Positions 53,557 through 61,991 of a DNA stretch of 64,000 nucleotides are shown here, one piece after another (position 1 is the first letter of the stretch; each line of letters begins with the position of its first letter). The stretch is taken from the NCBI RefSeq assembly GCF_000513895.2, contig NZ_CP165785.1:248001-312000 (forward strand), written 5' to 3'. A program made the translations under genes and the position numbers. The DNA is from Ensifer sp. WSM1721. GTDB taxonomy: Bacteria > Pseudomonadota > Alphaproteobacteria > Rhizobiales > Rhizobiaceae. Under the pieces are notes generated by a model. That model ran no database searches. It saw only the letters and a list, made by a program, of their open reading frames with translations, and was not told where the DNA came from.

Positions 53557-53750
53557 TAGAGCCACTCCTTGATTCTCACTACTTCGAGACAAGCCGTTCG
53601 GGCGGCCCGGTGATCGAATACTCCCGTTGCAGCTGGTTGAGCGTCTACCTCGATGAGGAGGGCCGATCGGGGGTCATTCGACCAATCCTCCCCCAGGGGG
53701 GCTTGCGCCCATGGCGAGTCGGCAGCCGTTTGGAAAGTCAGATCGGTCAT
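53556..53750 (-). CDS. 64-residue protein, translationally coupled, no known family
   Basis: A short frame starting MTDLTFQTAADSPW and ending VVRIKEWL. GGAGGG stands four bases before its ATG, and its TAA overlaps the ATG of the saccharopine-dehydrogenase-like gene by one base. It exactly fills the 205-bp space between the kinase stop and that gene. It is soluble and acidic in the middle (APLGEDWSNDPRSALLIEVD), with no signal peptide or membrane segment. I recognise no family. The context makes it a real gene; it may be a small subunit or accessory protein of one of its neighbours. Confidence 0.68.
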   Translation of the reverse strand: MTDLTFQTAADSPWAQAPLGEDWSNDPRSALLIEVDAQPAATGVFDHRAARTACLEVVRIKEWL

Positions 53751-53761
53751 TGAACCCTCCA

Positions 53762-54790
53762 TCAGAACAGAGCACCGGCCCTTACGAGGCCTGCCTTGGA
53801 GGCAAGCTGATCGGCTGGGTTCTCCCGAATAAGCACCTCGGCCAGACGAATGTTCACGTCGGCGTGTGACCTGTAGCTCCAACCATCCAGAAGGGTCGTC
53901 TTGGCGGCCATGAACGGTTCCGCCATGGCTGCCCACGCAACCTCGCGCAACGCGTTCACGAAGCGAAGCACCTGCACGCGGGCAATCTGGCTCTCATCGA
54001 GGTCCGGATCGTAGAGCCGCAGGAATGCCATGGTCTCATCGTCGGACATCTCTGCTTGAGAGGTAACGCTGGCCAGATCTATTGCGACCAAGGCTTCGCC
54101 GGCGTAGTCGAAATCGACCATTTTCACGCCGTCCGAACAGGCGATGAAGTTCTGCGGGACGAGATCATTGTGGCCGAAGCCGACGGGCGCATCGGCTGCA
54201 ACCAGAGTGGTTTCGAAACGTTGAGCAATTTCCCAAAGAGCGGCAAAGGAGGTTGGATAAGACCCGCCCAGCTTCGCAGCCCCCGCAATGAAACCGCGAA
54301 GGTCATCGAAGATATCGAACTTTCGAGGCGGAAAGTGATGCGCGTGCAGTCGCTTCAGAGCATCCACTATCCTGCGGGCCATGGAAGGCTCTCGGATGTG
54401 CTGCGGTCGCAGCGTCTCCCCTTCGACGAATTCTGACATGAAGTGCCCTTCGGGCAGACATGTAGCTATGACCGCTGGTGCCAGACCGATGCTCGCCGCC
54501 ACGGACTGGGCCTCGATCGCAGCGGTAACCGATGTGCCGGCAAACGACGCATCCGGCTCCCGGATCTTCAAGGCCCATTTTTTGTCGCCGTGTTCCAGAA
54601 TGAGGTTGATATTGTTTGCGCCGCCGGGAAGAATCGAGAGGCGAATGCCGTGCTCGCCCGGAAGGAACCGCCATTGGTCCAAGAGGTTAAGGGCGGTGTC
54701 GCGTACCTGGACAGGCACACCTTCCTCAAACAAGCATCGAGGCTGTTGGTCAACGGTTTCCGAGTGGGTTGACGTCCTCACCGAGATCAT
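53762..54790 (-). CDS. APH/choline-kinase family phosphotransferase
   Basis: A 342-residue small-molecule kinase of the protein-kinase-like fold. Seen: the nucleotide loop in SILPGGANNINLILE, lysine in KKWALKIREPD, the catalytic Brenner motif GFGHNDLVPQNFI (HxDxxxxN), and the metal motif MVDFDYAGEAL. The sequence is closer to choline/ethanolamine kinases than to antibiotic kinases. It lies inside a catabolic operon; its ATG overlaps the aldehyde dehydrogenase stop (TGATG). It likely phosphorylates an amino-alcohol or related intermediate, and SurE may reverse or complete this (inference). A resistance function is unlikely from the context. Confidence 0.84.
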   Translation of the reverse strand: MISVRTSTHSETVDQQPRCLFEEGVPVQVRDTALNLLDQWRFLPGEHGIRLSILPGGANNINLILEHGDKKWALKIREPDASFAGTSVTAAIEAQSVAASIGLAPAVIATCLPEGHFMSEFVEGETLRPQHIREPSMARRIVDALKRLHAHHFPPRKFDIFDDLRGFIAGAAKLGGSYPTSFAALWEIAQRFETTLVAADAPVGFGHNDLVPQNFIACSDGVKMVDFDYAGEALVAIDLASVTSQAEMSDDETMAFLRLYDPDLDESQIARVQVLRFVNALREVAWAAMAEPFMAAKTTLLDGWSYRSHADVNIRLAEVLIRENPADQLASKAGLVRAGALF

Positions 54791-56229
54791 CAGATTCGCT
54801 CCCGGTGCGTGATGGCGATGTGTTTCAGCTCGGTGTGAGCTTCGATCGCATAGATCGAGAGATCGCGGCCAATTCCAGACTGCTTGTAGCCTCCGAAGGG
54901 CATTTCGGCGGCCGTCGGTCCGTGATCGTTGATCCAGACGCTACCCGCCTTCACACGCCCCGCCGCGACAATCGCCCGTTCGATATCGGACGTCCAGATC
55001 GAAGCGGCCAGCCCGACCTCCAGATCGTTTGCCTTGGCGACGGCGTCGGCCTCATCTTCGAACGTGGTGACGGCTACGACGGGCCCGAAAATCTCCTTCT
55101 GGATGATCTCGGCGCTGTGCTCGACACCATCAACGACAGTCGGCGCGTAAAAATATCCTGGGCCATCGATAGGTCCACCAACGACGACGCGACCAGAGGA
55201 ATTCTTGACGGCTCTGTTGACGAAGCTGGACACGAATTCATGGTGTTTTGCAGAGACGACCGGTCCCATGTCGATCCCACGCTCGGCATAGCCATTGCCG
55301 ACCTTGATCCCACTGGCCATCGATGCCAACGCCTCGACGACGTCCTTTTCGCGCTTCTTGGAAACATACACCCGGCAGGCTGCTGTGCAGTCCTGCCCGG
55401 AATTGCCGAATGCTGCGCTTCTGAGCGTTGTTGCCAAACGGTCGATATCTGCATCGTCAAAGACGAGAACCGGCGCCTTTCCGCCGAGTTCGAGATGAAC
55501 GACTTTGATGCTCTCGGCCGCGTCACGCATAACGGCGCGTCCCGTCTCCGTGCCCCCTGTGAGCGAAACCATCGCGACGTCCGGATGACGCACCAGGTGC
55601 GTGCCAGTCGTGCTGCCGAAACCTGTGACGATGTTGACGACGCCTGGCGGGAAGAACTTCTGTGCGACTTCGCCCAGGAGGAGGGCGGTTAGCGGCGTCA
55701 CCTGAGTTGGCTTCAGAACGACGGTGTTGCCAGCCGCCAGGGCCGGACCAATGCGCCAGGCGGTCATTCCCATGGGGTAATTCCACGGGGAAATTGCGGC
55801 GACAACGCCGATTGGCTCGCGCCGTACCATGCTCGTGATGCCGGGCTTGTACTCGCCCATAGCCGGAACCATCATTGTTCGGCACGCGCCGGCAAAGAAG
55901 CGATATTTGTCTGCAGCGGATGCCATTTCCGCGCGAGCTTTCTCGAGCGGTTTTCCAACGTCGCGCGCCTCAAGTTCGGCAAACTCATCGACGCGAGCCA
56001 TGATTTCGTCGGTGAACGCAAGCAAGGCGGCGGCTCGATCCTTCGGAGGAGTAGACGCCCAATTGCCGAAGGCTTGCTTGGCGGCTGACACGGCCGCGTT
56101 CACTCCCTCCGCTCCGACGTCCGGGACGCGAGCGATCACTTCCCCAGTCGCCGGTTCGAAAACATCAAAGTCGTTTCCCTTTGACCAGAAAGCCTCGCCG
56201 ATGAGCGGCCGACGTTCCCCGATTTTCAT
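54790..56229 (-). CDS. aldehyde dehydrogenase, aminobutyraldehyde dehydrogenase-like
   Basis: A 479-residue NAD-dependent ALDH. Glu in HLELGGKAPVL, Cys in NSGQDCTAACRVYV. The DCTAACR form of the active site is typical of gamma-aminobutyraldehyde dehydrogenase (PatD/YdcW) and related omega-aminoaldehyde or betaine-aldehyde enzymes. The ATG at 56229 has GGAGGATCAA in front; the longer frame upstream lacks a binding site. It is the first gene of the long operon (ALDH, kinase, 64-residue protein, and onward) and has a TetR-type site about 100 bp upstream. Its likely role is oxidation of an amino-aldehyde. Confidence 0.88.
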   Translation of the reverse strand: MKIGERRPLIGEAFWSKGNDFDVFEPATGEVIARVPDVGAEGVNAAVSAAKQAFGNWASTPPKDRAAALLAFTDEIMARVDEFAELEARDVGKPLEKARAEMASAADKYRFFAGACRTMMVPAMGEYKPGITSMVRREPIGVVAAISPWNYPMGMTAWRIGPALAAGNTVVLKPTQVTPLTALLLGEVAQKFFPPGVVNIVTGFGSTTGTHLVRHPDVAMVSLTGGTETGRAVMRDAAESIKVVHLELGGKAPVLVFDDADIDRLATTLRSAAFGNSGQDCTAACRVYVSKKREKDVVEALASMASGIKVGNGYAERGIDMGPVVSAKHHEFVSSFVNRAVKNSSGRVVVGGPIDGPGYFYAPTVVDGVEHSAEIIQKEIFGPVVAVTTFEDEADAVAKANDLEVGLAASIWTSDIERAIVAAGRVKAGSVWINDHGPTAAEMPFGGYKQSGIGRDLSIYAIEAHTELKHIAITHRERI

Positions 56230-56543
56230 TTGATCCTCCTCGATTGGCGCGCCTCCGGCACTGTTCGTGGTGGCAGGCCCTTCGTCGCGCTCGCATCCAG
56301 ACCTCACTTCGGAGGTCGCTACAGTATTAATTAACGCTCATTAATTCACCTATCATGAAGCGAGTCAATATCCTTGGCGGCCTTTTCATAAAATCGATGA
56401 ACTCCCCGCCCTGAACTTTGATCCCCGTCTCAGCGCATGTTTACGGCCCCGGTGAGCGTGCCCACCGACGCCGCGCGCACTCGTCAAATGCAGTTCAGGC
56501 TCTTAGAAAGCGTGCAGGCGCATCTGCACAGCCACTTGTCCTG
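56230..56543. other. 314-bp promoter-bearing spacer
   Basis: Between the end of the NCS1 permease and the start of the aldehyde dehydrogenase, both minus strand. It holds the operator-like site at 56329-56349. Nothing else is recognised. Confidence 0.55.
56329..56349. promoter_or_regulatory. TetR-type operator 1
   Basis: AATTAACGCTCATTAATTCA shares AAT-AACG-TCATTAAT with operator 2. AATTAA and TTAATT form inverted arms around CGCTCA. It lies about 100 bp upstream of the aldehyde dehydrogenase ATG in otherwise GC-rich DNA. Confidence 0.58.
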
Positions 56544-58019
56544 TTAAAGGGTGGGGACGACTTCATGTGACGAAGCGACAGCCGTAGTGTGCCGGTATCC
56601 GCCCTTGCCGGCAGGAATGACAAACATCCTCATAACCAGGTAGTACGTCACGCCGGCAACAATCACGGTCGGTATGCCTGCTCCCAACGCATGGGCTAAC
56701 GGATGCATCGCCGCCGTCACCGGATTGTACAGAAAGAGGTACAAGGCAATCGACAGCACCGATATCGCGACGGCTACCCAATTGACGCCCCCCCAAAACC
56801 AATACTGGCTAGCAGGATCGCGCGTGAAAAGATGCGCCGGCGCCAGCGTCTCTTTCCGAAGAATGAAATAGTCGACAAAGGTGACGCCCGTGATGCCGAC
56901 GAACATGACGCCATTATAGGAGAGCCAGCTCATCACGATAGAGAGAGTCCATTCCGTTCTAAACGCCACATAGACGCCCGGTAGCAGCATCAAAGCGATC
57001 AAAATATCCCACCGGACGCGCGTCAATGGCTTGATTTGCTGGATCGAAACGCCGGCGAGATAGAGCATGATGACCATCGTCGCGACGTTGGCGGCAAGAA
57101 CGAAGGTCATGATAATCGAACCAAGCACGGGCCCCGCAAGCGTGATCATCCAGATCGTCGGATCGGGTGTTCCGGCGGACAGGGCCGCGAACGCGGCCAC
57201 CATGGATATGAATGCAGCGCCAAGCACGCCAACCCCGACAACAGATGGGCCGACTATGTGCGAGCGACGCTCCACCAGCCGTGTCAGTCCGCCCATTATC
57301 GGCCACCATGTCAGCGAATTGGAGATGCCGAATTCAACAGCGAGGGCAAACCCCTGGCCCGGTGTCGAAGCGAGGCGCTGATCGGCGGGAACCTGCAGCG
57401 TCCAGAGATCGGCGCCGTAATGGTAGAGCAGGATGCCAAGCATCAGCACGGTTACTAGGATATGGCCTGGCGCGATATAATTGCTGATCCGTTCAAACAG
57501 CCAAGGCCCCTTGCTTGCTACGAGCCACACTGCGAACATTGTAAACAGCGCAAGACCGATAACGATCGGTTCGGAAGTCGGCACATCAGATCGCTCGACG
57601 GTTTGTAGGACGTTTGCCGCTCCTCGTGCGGTAAGCGCAACGACCACGTATGTCCAACCGATGCAAGTCGCAAGCAGGCCAAACAGCGGCAGCACGATGC
57701 CATAAGGGCCAAACGAGGCCTTGGCGGCATCGATCGGCTCGACGCCGTATTTGAAGGATGGCATCCCAGACGCCAAGACAACGACAGCCATGCCGATCAG
57801 CATGCCCGCGAGGTAACCCAGTACCCCTATTCGGACGTCGCCCACATAGGGCAGAAAGCCGCCGATGAGGAACGCCCAAGTCGCGGCACTAAAGGCCGTG
57901 CAGGTCCAAAGGAACGAGCCGTAGCCTTTGTAGACACGTTCGCTGCTGCGTAGAGGTAGGCGCCCGGAAAGCGCCTCTTCCATTACTCGAGACTGAGTGA
58001 GTTTGATATCGCTGCTCAT
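56544..58019 (-). CDS. NCS1 family cytosine/purine-type permease
   Basis: A 491-residue inner-membrane transporter with about 12 helices. N-terminal SERVYKGYGSFLWTCTAFSA, the cytosine-permease-like PIDAAKASFGPYGIVLPLFG in the second and third helix region, and VTFVDYFILRKETLAP near the end are family landmarks. It is only distantly related to the permease at 6.3 kb. GAGGAAGACCA precedes the ATG, 12 bp after a small membrane protein gene. It is the likely importer for the operon that begins at 56.2 kb; the substrate is a nitrogenous compound that cannot be named. Confidence 0.86.
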   Translation of the reverse strand: MSSDIKLTQSRVMEEALSGRLPLRSSERVYKGYGSFLWTCTAFSAATWAFLIGGFLPYVGDVRIGVLGYLAGMLIGMAVVVLASGMPSFKYGVEPIDAAKASFGPYGIVLPLFGLLATCIGWTYVVVALTARGAANVLQTVERSDVPTSEPIVIGLALFTMFAVWLVASKGPWLFERISNYIAPGHILVTVLMLGILLYHYGADLWTLQVPADQRLASTPGQGFALAVEFGISNSLTWWPIMGGLTRLVERRSHIVGPSVVGVGVLGAAFISMVAAFAALSAGTPDPTIWMITLAGPVLGSIIMTFVLAANVATMVIMLYLAGVSIQQIKPLTRVRWDILIALMLLPGVYVAFRTEWTLSIVMSWLSYNGVMFVGITGVTFVDYFILRKETLAPAHLFTRDPASQYWFWGGVNWVAVAISVLSIALYLFLYNPVTAAMHPLAHALGAGIPTVIVAGVTYYLVMRMFVIPAGKGGYRHTTAVASSHEVVPTL

Positions 58020-58031
58020 TGGTCTTCCTCC

Positions 58032-58250
58032 TCAGCCGAGATACATCAAGGTGGCGACCCAGATAACCACCCCGAGAACGCCCCAGCTTGCGGCTTCGAC
58101 AAAGCAGGCGCGGGTGGGGGCACAGCACTCCGAAGCTGTGTGCGGAGACTCTCCCAAGGATTGAATACGCCTGGAGAGCTCCGCATCCAGCGCCGCTTCA
58201 AACCGCTCGCGGGTGTCGGGTGGATAAACCCGTTCCAATTCGACTGACAT
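58032..58250 (-). CDS. 72-residue single-helix membrane protein
   Basis: A small protein with a charged N-terminal part (ERFEAALDAELSRRIQSLG) and one C-terminal hydrophobic helix, ASWGVLGVVIWVATLMYLG. A CC pair and a third Cys (ECCAPTRAC) lie just before the helix. It ends 12 bp before the permease gene, so the two are almost surely cotranscribed. Small helix proteins of this kind can be accessory subunits of transporters; this is inference. I recognise no named family. Confidence 0.65.
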   Translation of the reverse strand: MSVELERVYPPDTRERFEAALDAELSRRIQSLGESPHTASECCAPTRACFVEAASWGVLGVVIWVATLMYLG

Positions 58251-58369
58251 TGTTTGTTCCCTTTTCTGGACGTTCCGGCCTATTGCCGGCTCTCACAATA
58301 TTGGGCTGCCTTAACAGCGCCGTAGTGCTCGTTCCCCATGCGTCGACTTCTTGAAGCGAGCCTAAGATG

Positions 58370-58392
58370 AATGAACGATCATTAATATTCAT
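58370..58392. promoter_or_regulatory. TetR-type operator 2
   Basis: It begins AATGAACGATCATTAATA and ends TTCAT. AATGA and TCATT form inverted arms around ACGA. It lies 120 bp upstream of the 72-residue gene and faces the TetR gene on the other side. Confidence 0.6.
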
Positions 58393-58555
58393 CCTTTGCC
58401 GCTAATATGTCAAGTCATGGTCCGGACGCGACGGGGCGAAATGGGCCTGCTCAGCCAGTTGAAAAAACTCGCGTCGTCTCCGCTCTGACGATATTGGACA
58501 GCCCGGCGATTTTCTGTTCGCTCCTTTGACAGACCGCCGCAGCTGACGCATTATG

Positions 58556-58569
58556 TGAATAGGTATTCA
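58556..58569. promoter_or_regulatory. TetR-type operator 4, next to the tetR start
   Basis: TGAATAGGTATTCA is a perfect inverted repeat around GG, ending 15 bp before the TetR start codon. Its TATTCAT half recurs in operator 2 (and as TACTCAT in operator 3), so autorepression is likely. Confidence 0.52.
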
Positions 58570-58584
58570 TAAGGACGAAAAATT

Positions 58585-59283
58585 GTGAACGAACTCGCCC
58601 GCAGCTATCAGGAAGCCGCTTCTGAGGAGGTCGAACGGACACGGCGTCGAGCCGGCCAAGGCGGCAAGGTATCAACGAGCCGCTCCGACACCCGCGAGAG
58701 GTTGCTCGACGCTGCAATTGAGCTTTTCGGTTCCCGCGGCTTTGATGCCACCTCGATGCGGGACATCGCCACCGAGGTCGGAATCAAGGCACCTGCAGTC
58801 TACAACCATTACAAGTCCAAGGAGGAACTGCTCGGCGAGGCCGTGACGGAGGCTTTGAGCGCGTTCAACGAGGCGATCGCAGCAGCCGATGCGGAGGGAA
58901 GCTCTCCACTTGAAAGGCTTCAGAGCGCTATAACCGCTCACATTATGTACCAGATCAATCACTCCCGGATAGCTCAAGCGAACGATCGTCTTCTCGAGTC
59001 CGGCATTCTGAACAGGTTGGATCCTGCGGTCAGACATCGGGTGAAAGGCATGATGAGGGAACATCTCGACCGACTCACCAAGATCATTGAAGCTATACCA
59101 TCGCCCGCGACCAACTCTCATCCCGAGGCCCGGCTAACGGCGCTCGCAATCATAACGATGTGTGATAATGTCCTGAATTGGTATCGGCCCAGCGGGTCCT
59201 ACACGCCCGAGAAGATCTGCAAGCACTTCTATCGCCTTGTCCATAGCATGCTGCTTGGACCAGAGCGTGCTTCGGAGAGTTGA
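58585..59283 (+). CDS. TetR family regulator
   Basis: A 232-residue repressor. The helix-turn-helix is SMRDIATEVGIKAPAVYNHY (about 57-76), preceded by a 35-residue basic leader unusual for the family. The C-terminal part resembles TetR_C_41-type domains found next to fatty-acid and amine pathways (QINHSRIAQANDRLLESGIL). The start is GTG at 58585, with AAGGA upstream. It lies between the divergent permease unit and the convergent cupin gene. AT-rich sites of one pattern occur before the aldehyde dehydrogenase, the permease unit, the cupin and tetR itself. Confidence 0.87.
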   Translation: MNELARSYQEAASEEVERTRRRAGQGGKVSTSRSDTRERLLDAAIELFGSRGFDATSMRDIATEVGIKAPAVYNHYKSKEELLGEAVTEALSAFNEAIAAADAEGSSPLERLQSAITAHIMYQINHSRIAQANDRLLESGILNRLDPAVRHRVKGMMREHLDRLTKIIEAIPSPATNSHPEARLTALAIITMCDNVLNWYRPSGSYTPEKICKHFYRLVHSMLLGPERASES

Positions 59284-59356
59284 GAAGCGGCCCCTCCTGC
59301 CCGTGGCGCTGATCGAAGGGCATTGATTTTCGGCGCCTTTGTTGGGTGCCGAGCGT

Positions 59357-59725
59357 TCACACCTGCTCCGCTTCGCGTTGGAGCCTGATGCGCCAATCAA
59401 CTGGAGCAATCGCGATAAATACCAGACTCTCAACGCCATTGTATGCGAGTTCGGTGTCCTTGGGGATCCAGACCACGTCGCCTGGATTCAACGTGTGCAG
59501 TGTTTCTCCAGTGCGGAGGTGAAACTCGCCCTCGATACAAACAATTACCTCATCGTACCGCACAGTCCAGGGCACGGAACGCCCGTGAAAACGAGCGAGA
59601 TAGGCACCCATTGTCGAGCTGTCCTGCGGCCCGACGAGCCGCGCTATTGACGCCTCGCCGGGACCTTCGCCGTAAGCTGCGAAAGCCGTTAAGCCCTGCC
59701 GGAATACCGTCGGTTCGATGTACAT
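59357..59725 (-). CDS. cupin domain protein, EutQ-like
   Basis: A 122-residue single cupin. Motif 1 is degenerate (GRSVPWTVRYDEVIVCIEGE); motif 2 is clear in LNPGDVVWIPKDTELAY. It resembles the acetate-kinase-type cupin EutQ and ectoine-synthase-like cupins. The ATG at 59725 (AGGAACATAGCG in front) is preferred, because a longer reading from 59815 would run through operator 3. It may isomerise or bind an intermediate, or act as a sensor. Its promoter probably belongs to the local TetR regulon. Confidence 0.75.
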   Translation of the reverse strand: MYIEPTVFRQGLTAFAAYGEGPGEASIARLVGPQDSSTMGAYLARFHGRSVPWTVRYDEVIVCIEGEFHLRTGETLHTLNPGDVVWIPKDTELAYNGVESLVFIAIAPVDWRIRLQREAEQV

Positions 59726-59798
59726 CGCTATGTTCCTGTTCGCGCCGTCGCGATCGTCACGGGCAAGCGCCATCCGTCTTTCCGATGGGGCATCGCCA

Positions 59799-59825
59799 AA
59801 TGAATGACCATTCATTAATACTCAT
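59799..59825. promoter_or_regulatory. TetR-type operator 3
   Basis: AATGAATG and CATTCATT are perfect 8-bp inverted arms around AC. The sequence continues AATACTCAT, as operator 2 continues AATATTCAT. It lies 75 bp upstream of the cupin ATG. Confidence 0.62.
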
Positions 59826-60002
59826 GGTAGGTCCTGTCAAACCGCGCCACGGGGTCCTCGGACCGTGAGGTCGACGTCGCAAGTTTTCACGCGGACGGGA
59901 GCCTTCGTTGCCAAGAAGCTTGTCGCCGGCAATCTGTTCCGCTTCCAGCAAGCGAATCCATCATAGACTCTTGCACATTCTGGCGATTGATGCCGCACGA
60001 GA

Positions 60003-61073
60003 TCAGCGCTTCAGACGAAAGTGTCCGACGGTCAATTCTCGCCCATTCATAATACCGGCGGGGCGGAGGATCATTACCAGAATCATAACGATGCCGAGCC
60101 CTACCTCCTGAAAGCCGCGGGGAAGCGCGAGCAAAGTATCGCCGAGGTGGATACCAACTTCGAAGCGTCGGAGCATCTCGGTTACTGCGGTCAACGCGAT
60201 CACCCCGACGACGGCACCCGACAGGCTACCCGAGCCCCCCACAATCAGCATGGCAAGGGTCAGGAAAGTTACGTCGAGATAAAACGCGTCGACGGTTACA
60301 ATTCCCAGAAATCCGGCCTGCATTGCTCCGCCGACACCCATGATAAGGCCTGAGAGTCCAAAGGCTATTGTGCGAACCAGCCACACATTCACGCCGGAGG
60401 CCTTCGACGCGGTTTGCTCATCACGCGCAGCGCGTAACATAAGTCCAAAGCGGCTTTGGTGATGGAGCCACGCAATGAGAACGGCGCCGATAGCCAGAAG
60501 GGTGCCGATCGCGGAAGTCATGAAAACAGGGACGTTCGCCAGAGAAGAGGTGCCGCCCGTGACGCCGGTCCAGTTCCGAAAAAGAGCATATTGACCGGCC
60601 AGCAGTGAAAAGGTTGCGATCGACGCGGCCGTTCCCGAAAGTCGCATCAGAATGCTGCCGATTACCAGAGCACTGCCGCCGGCCAGCGCCGCAGCGGCTG
60701 CAATTCCCGCGGGCGATGGCAGCGCCGTCTCCTGTAACACGATTGGCAATCCGGGAAGATACAGAGGCTTCAACGCCGGCAGCGTACAGCAGCTGATCCA
60801 GACGAAGGCGTAGGCCCCGATCGACATGAAGCTGACATGTCCGAAAGAGAGGATTCCGGAATTGCCAATGAAAATGTAGAGACCGACGACAAGTACGACT
60901 CGGATCGTCATCTCTGTCATGGTCTGGGCCAAACTTGAGAAGGGAAGGCTTGACGCCAGCAATCCCAGAAGCACTAGGCACAAGATGAATGGAGTTTCGA
61001 ACCGTTTCATAGAGTGGCTGGAGCTCGATAGCGGCACGGCTATGCAAGTAGTAGGGGCGGTTTGCTCCTTCAC
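60003..61073 (-). CDS. branched-chain-amino-acid-type ABC permease (LivM family)
   Basis: A 356-residue inner-membrane permease. The family features are GNSGILSFGHVSFMSIGAYA in the first third and the EAA-like loop RFGLMLRAARDEQTASKASG near 220, followed by FGLSGLIMGVGGAMQAGFLG. The start is GTG at 61073, four bases after the LivH stop, with AAGGG upstream; ATG at 61010 is possible and starts closer to the first helix. It forms the heterodimeric channel with the LivH-type protein. Hydantoinase upstream suggests uptake of an amide or hydantoin-like compound. Confidence 0.87.
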   Translation of the reverse strand: MKEQTAPTTCIAVPLSSSSHSMKRFETPFILCLVLLGLLASSLPFSSLAQTMTEMTIRVVLVVGLYIFIGNSGILSFGHVSFMSIGAYAFVWISCCTLPALKPLYLPGLPIVLQETALPSPAGIAAAAALAGGSALVIGSILMRLSGTAASIATFSLLAGQYALFRNWTGVTGGTSSLANVPVFMTSAIGTLLAIGAVLIAWLHHQSRFGLMLRAARDEQTASKASGVNVWLVRTIAFGLSGLIMGVGGAMQAGFLGIVTVDAFYLDVTFLTLAMLIVGGSGSLSGAVVGVIALTAVTEMLRRFEVGIHLGDTLLALPRGFQEVGLGIVMILVMILRPAGIMNGRELTVGHFRLKR

Positions 61074-61076
61074 CGG

Positions 61077-61991
61077 TCAGACCCTTTCTTCGAATTGCTT
61101 CAGCCGGATGATGCCGGAGGGGCGTACCAACAGCAGCGCGATTACGAACAGGAATACGAAAACGTCGCGAAAGGCGCGAATGCCGTCGGGCAAATAGGCC
61201 TGCAAAAGCGATGACGCCGCACCCACCAGCAATCCGCCCAACACAGCGCCGGGGAGGCTGCCCATGCCGCCCACTACCGTCGCGATGAATGCGAATATGA
61301 TGATGTCGCTAGCCATGGTGGGCGCAAGGACGCCGGTCTGCACGACGAAAAGCAGCGATACGACGCCCGCCAGCAAACCGCTAATCGCGAAGGACAACGC
61401 GATCACAAAATCTGCCCGGACGCCTAGAAACCGTGCCATGCGGAAGTCGTCTGCCGCAGCGCGCATCTGGATGCCGAATGGTGTTTTGCGCATGAACAAC
61501 AGCAGGCCTAAAAGGAGGCCGGCCGTGACACCGATCGTGACGAGTTGTAGGAGCGGTACTCGCAAACCGCCGACATCGATCACCTGCGTCAACGACGACC
61601 ACAGGCCCAACGCCTTGGGGCGGGCCCCGTAGACGGTCATGATGAGGTTCTGAATGACATAGCCAAGCGCAAAGGAAACGACCATCAGGTTCTGGGGGCT
61701 CGCGGTGCGCATTCGTCTGAACACCGCGAAATTGGACAGCAGCGCTACAACCACGCCGAACGTCAGGATCGCCGCAATGAGGAGCGGCCAGCTCAGGCTG
61801 CCGATGAACAGTGTTGAGACCACGTCAGTGGAAGGCAGAATCAGAGCGTAAGCCGAAAGTGCTACGAAATCGCCATGCGCGAAGTTGATCAGACGCATGA
61901 TTCCGAACAACAGCCCGATTCCGAGCGCCGCGAGGGCATAGAGACTGCCAAGACTCAAAGCATCGATCAGTGTCTGCAGGAAGTGAATCAT
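61077..61991 (-). CDS. branched-chain-amino-acid-type ABC permease (LivH family)
   Basis: A 304-residue permease. Seen: ALAALGIGLLFGIMRLINFAHGDFV near the N terminus, the EAA-like TPFGIQMRAAADDFRMARFLG loop, and VGGMGSLPGAVLGGLLVG near the C terminus, all usual for LivH proteins. Its ATG overlaps the LivF stop (ATGA), so the transporter genes are translationally coupled. No binding protein gene is in the window; it may lie to the right. Confidence 0.9.
   Translation of the reverse strand: MIHFLQTLIDALSLGSLYALAALGIGLLFGIMRLINFAHGDFVALSAYALILPSTDVVSTLFIGSLSWPLLIAAILTFGVVVALLSNFAVFRRMRTASPQNLMVVSFALGYVIQNLIMTVYGARPKALGLWSSLTQVIDVGGLRVPLLQLVTIGVTAGLLLGLLLFMRKTPFGIQMRAAADDFRMARFLGVRADFVIALSFAISGLLAGVVSLLFVVQTGVLAPTMASDIIIFAFIATVVGGMGSLPGAVLGGLLVGAASSLLQAYLPDGIRAFRDVFVFLFVIALLLVRPSGIIRLKQFEERV

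Noticed and set aside
53762..54790. Antibiotic (aminoglycoside) resistance kinase
   Set aside because: It overlaps catabolic genes on both sides and resembles choline/ethanolamine-type kinases more than resistance enzymes.
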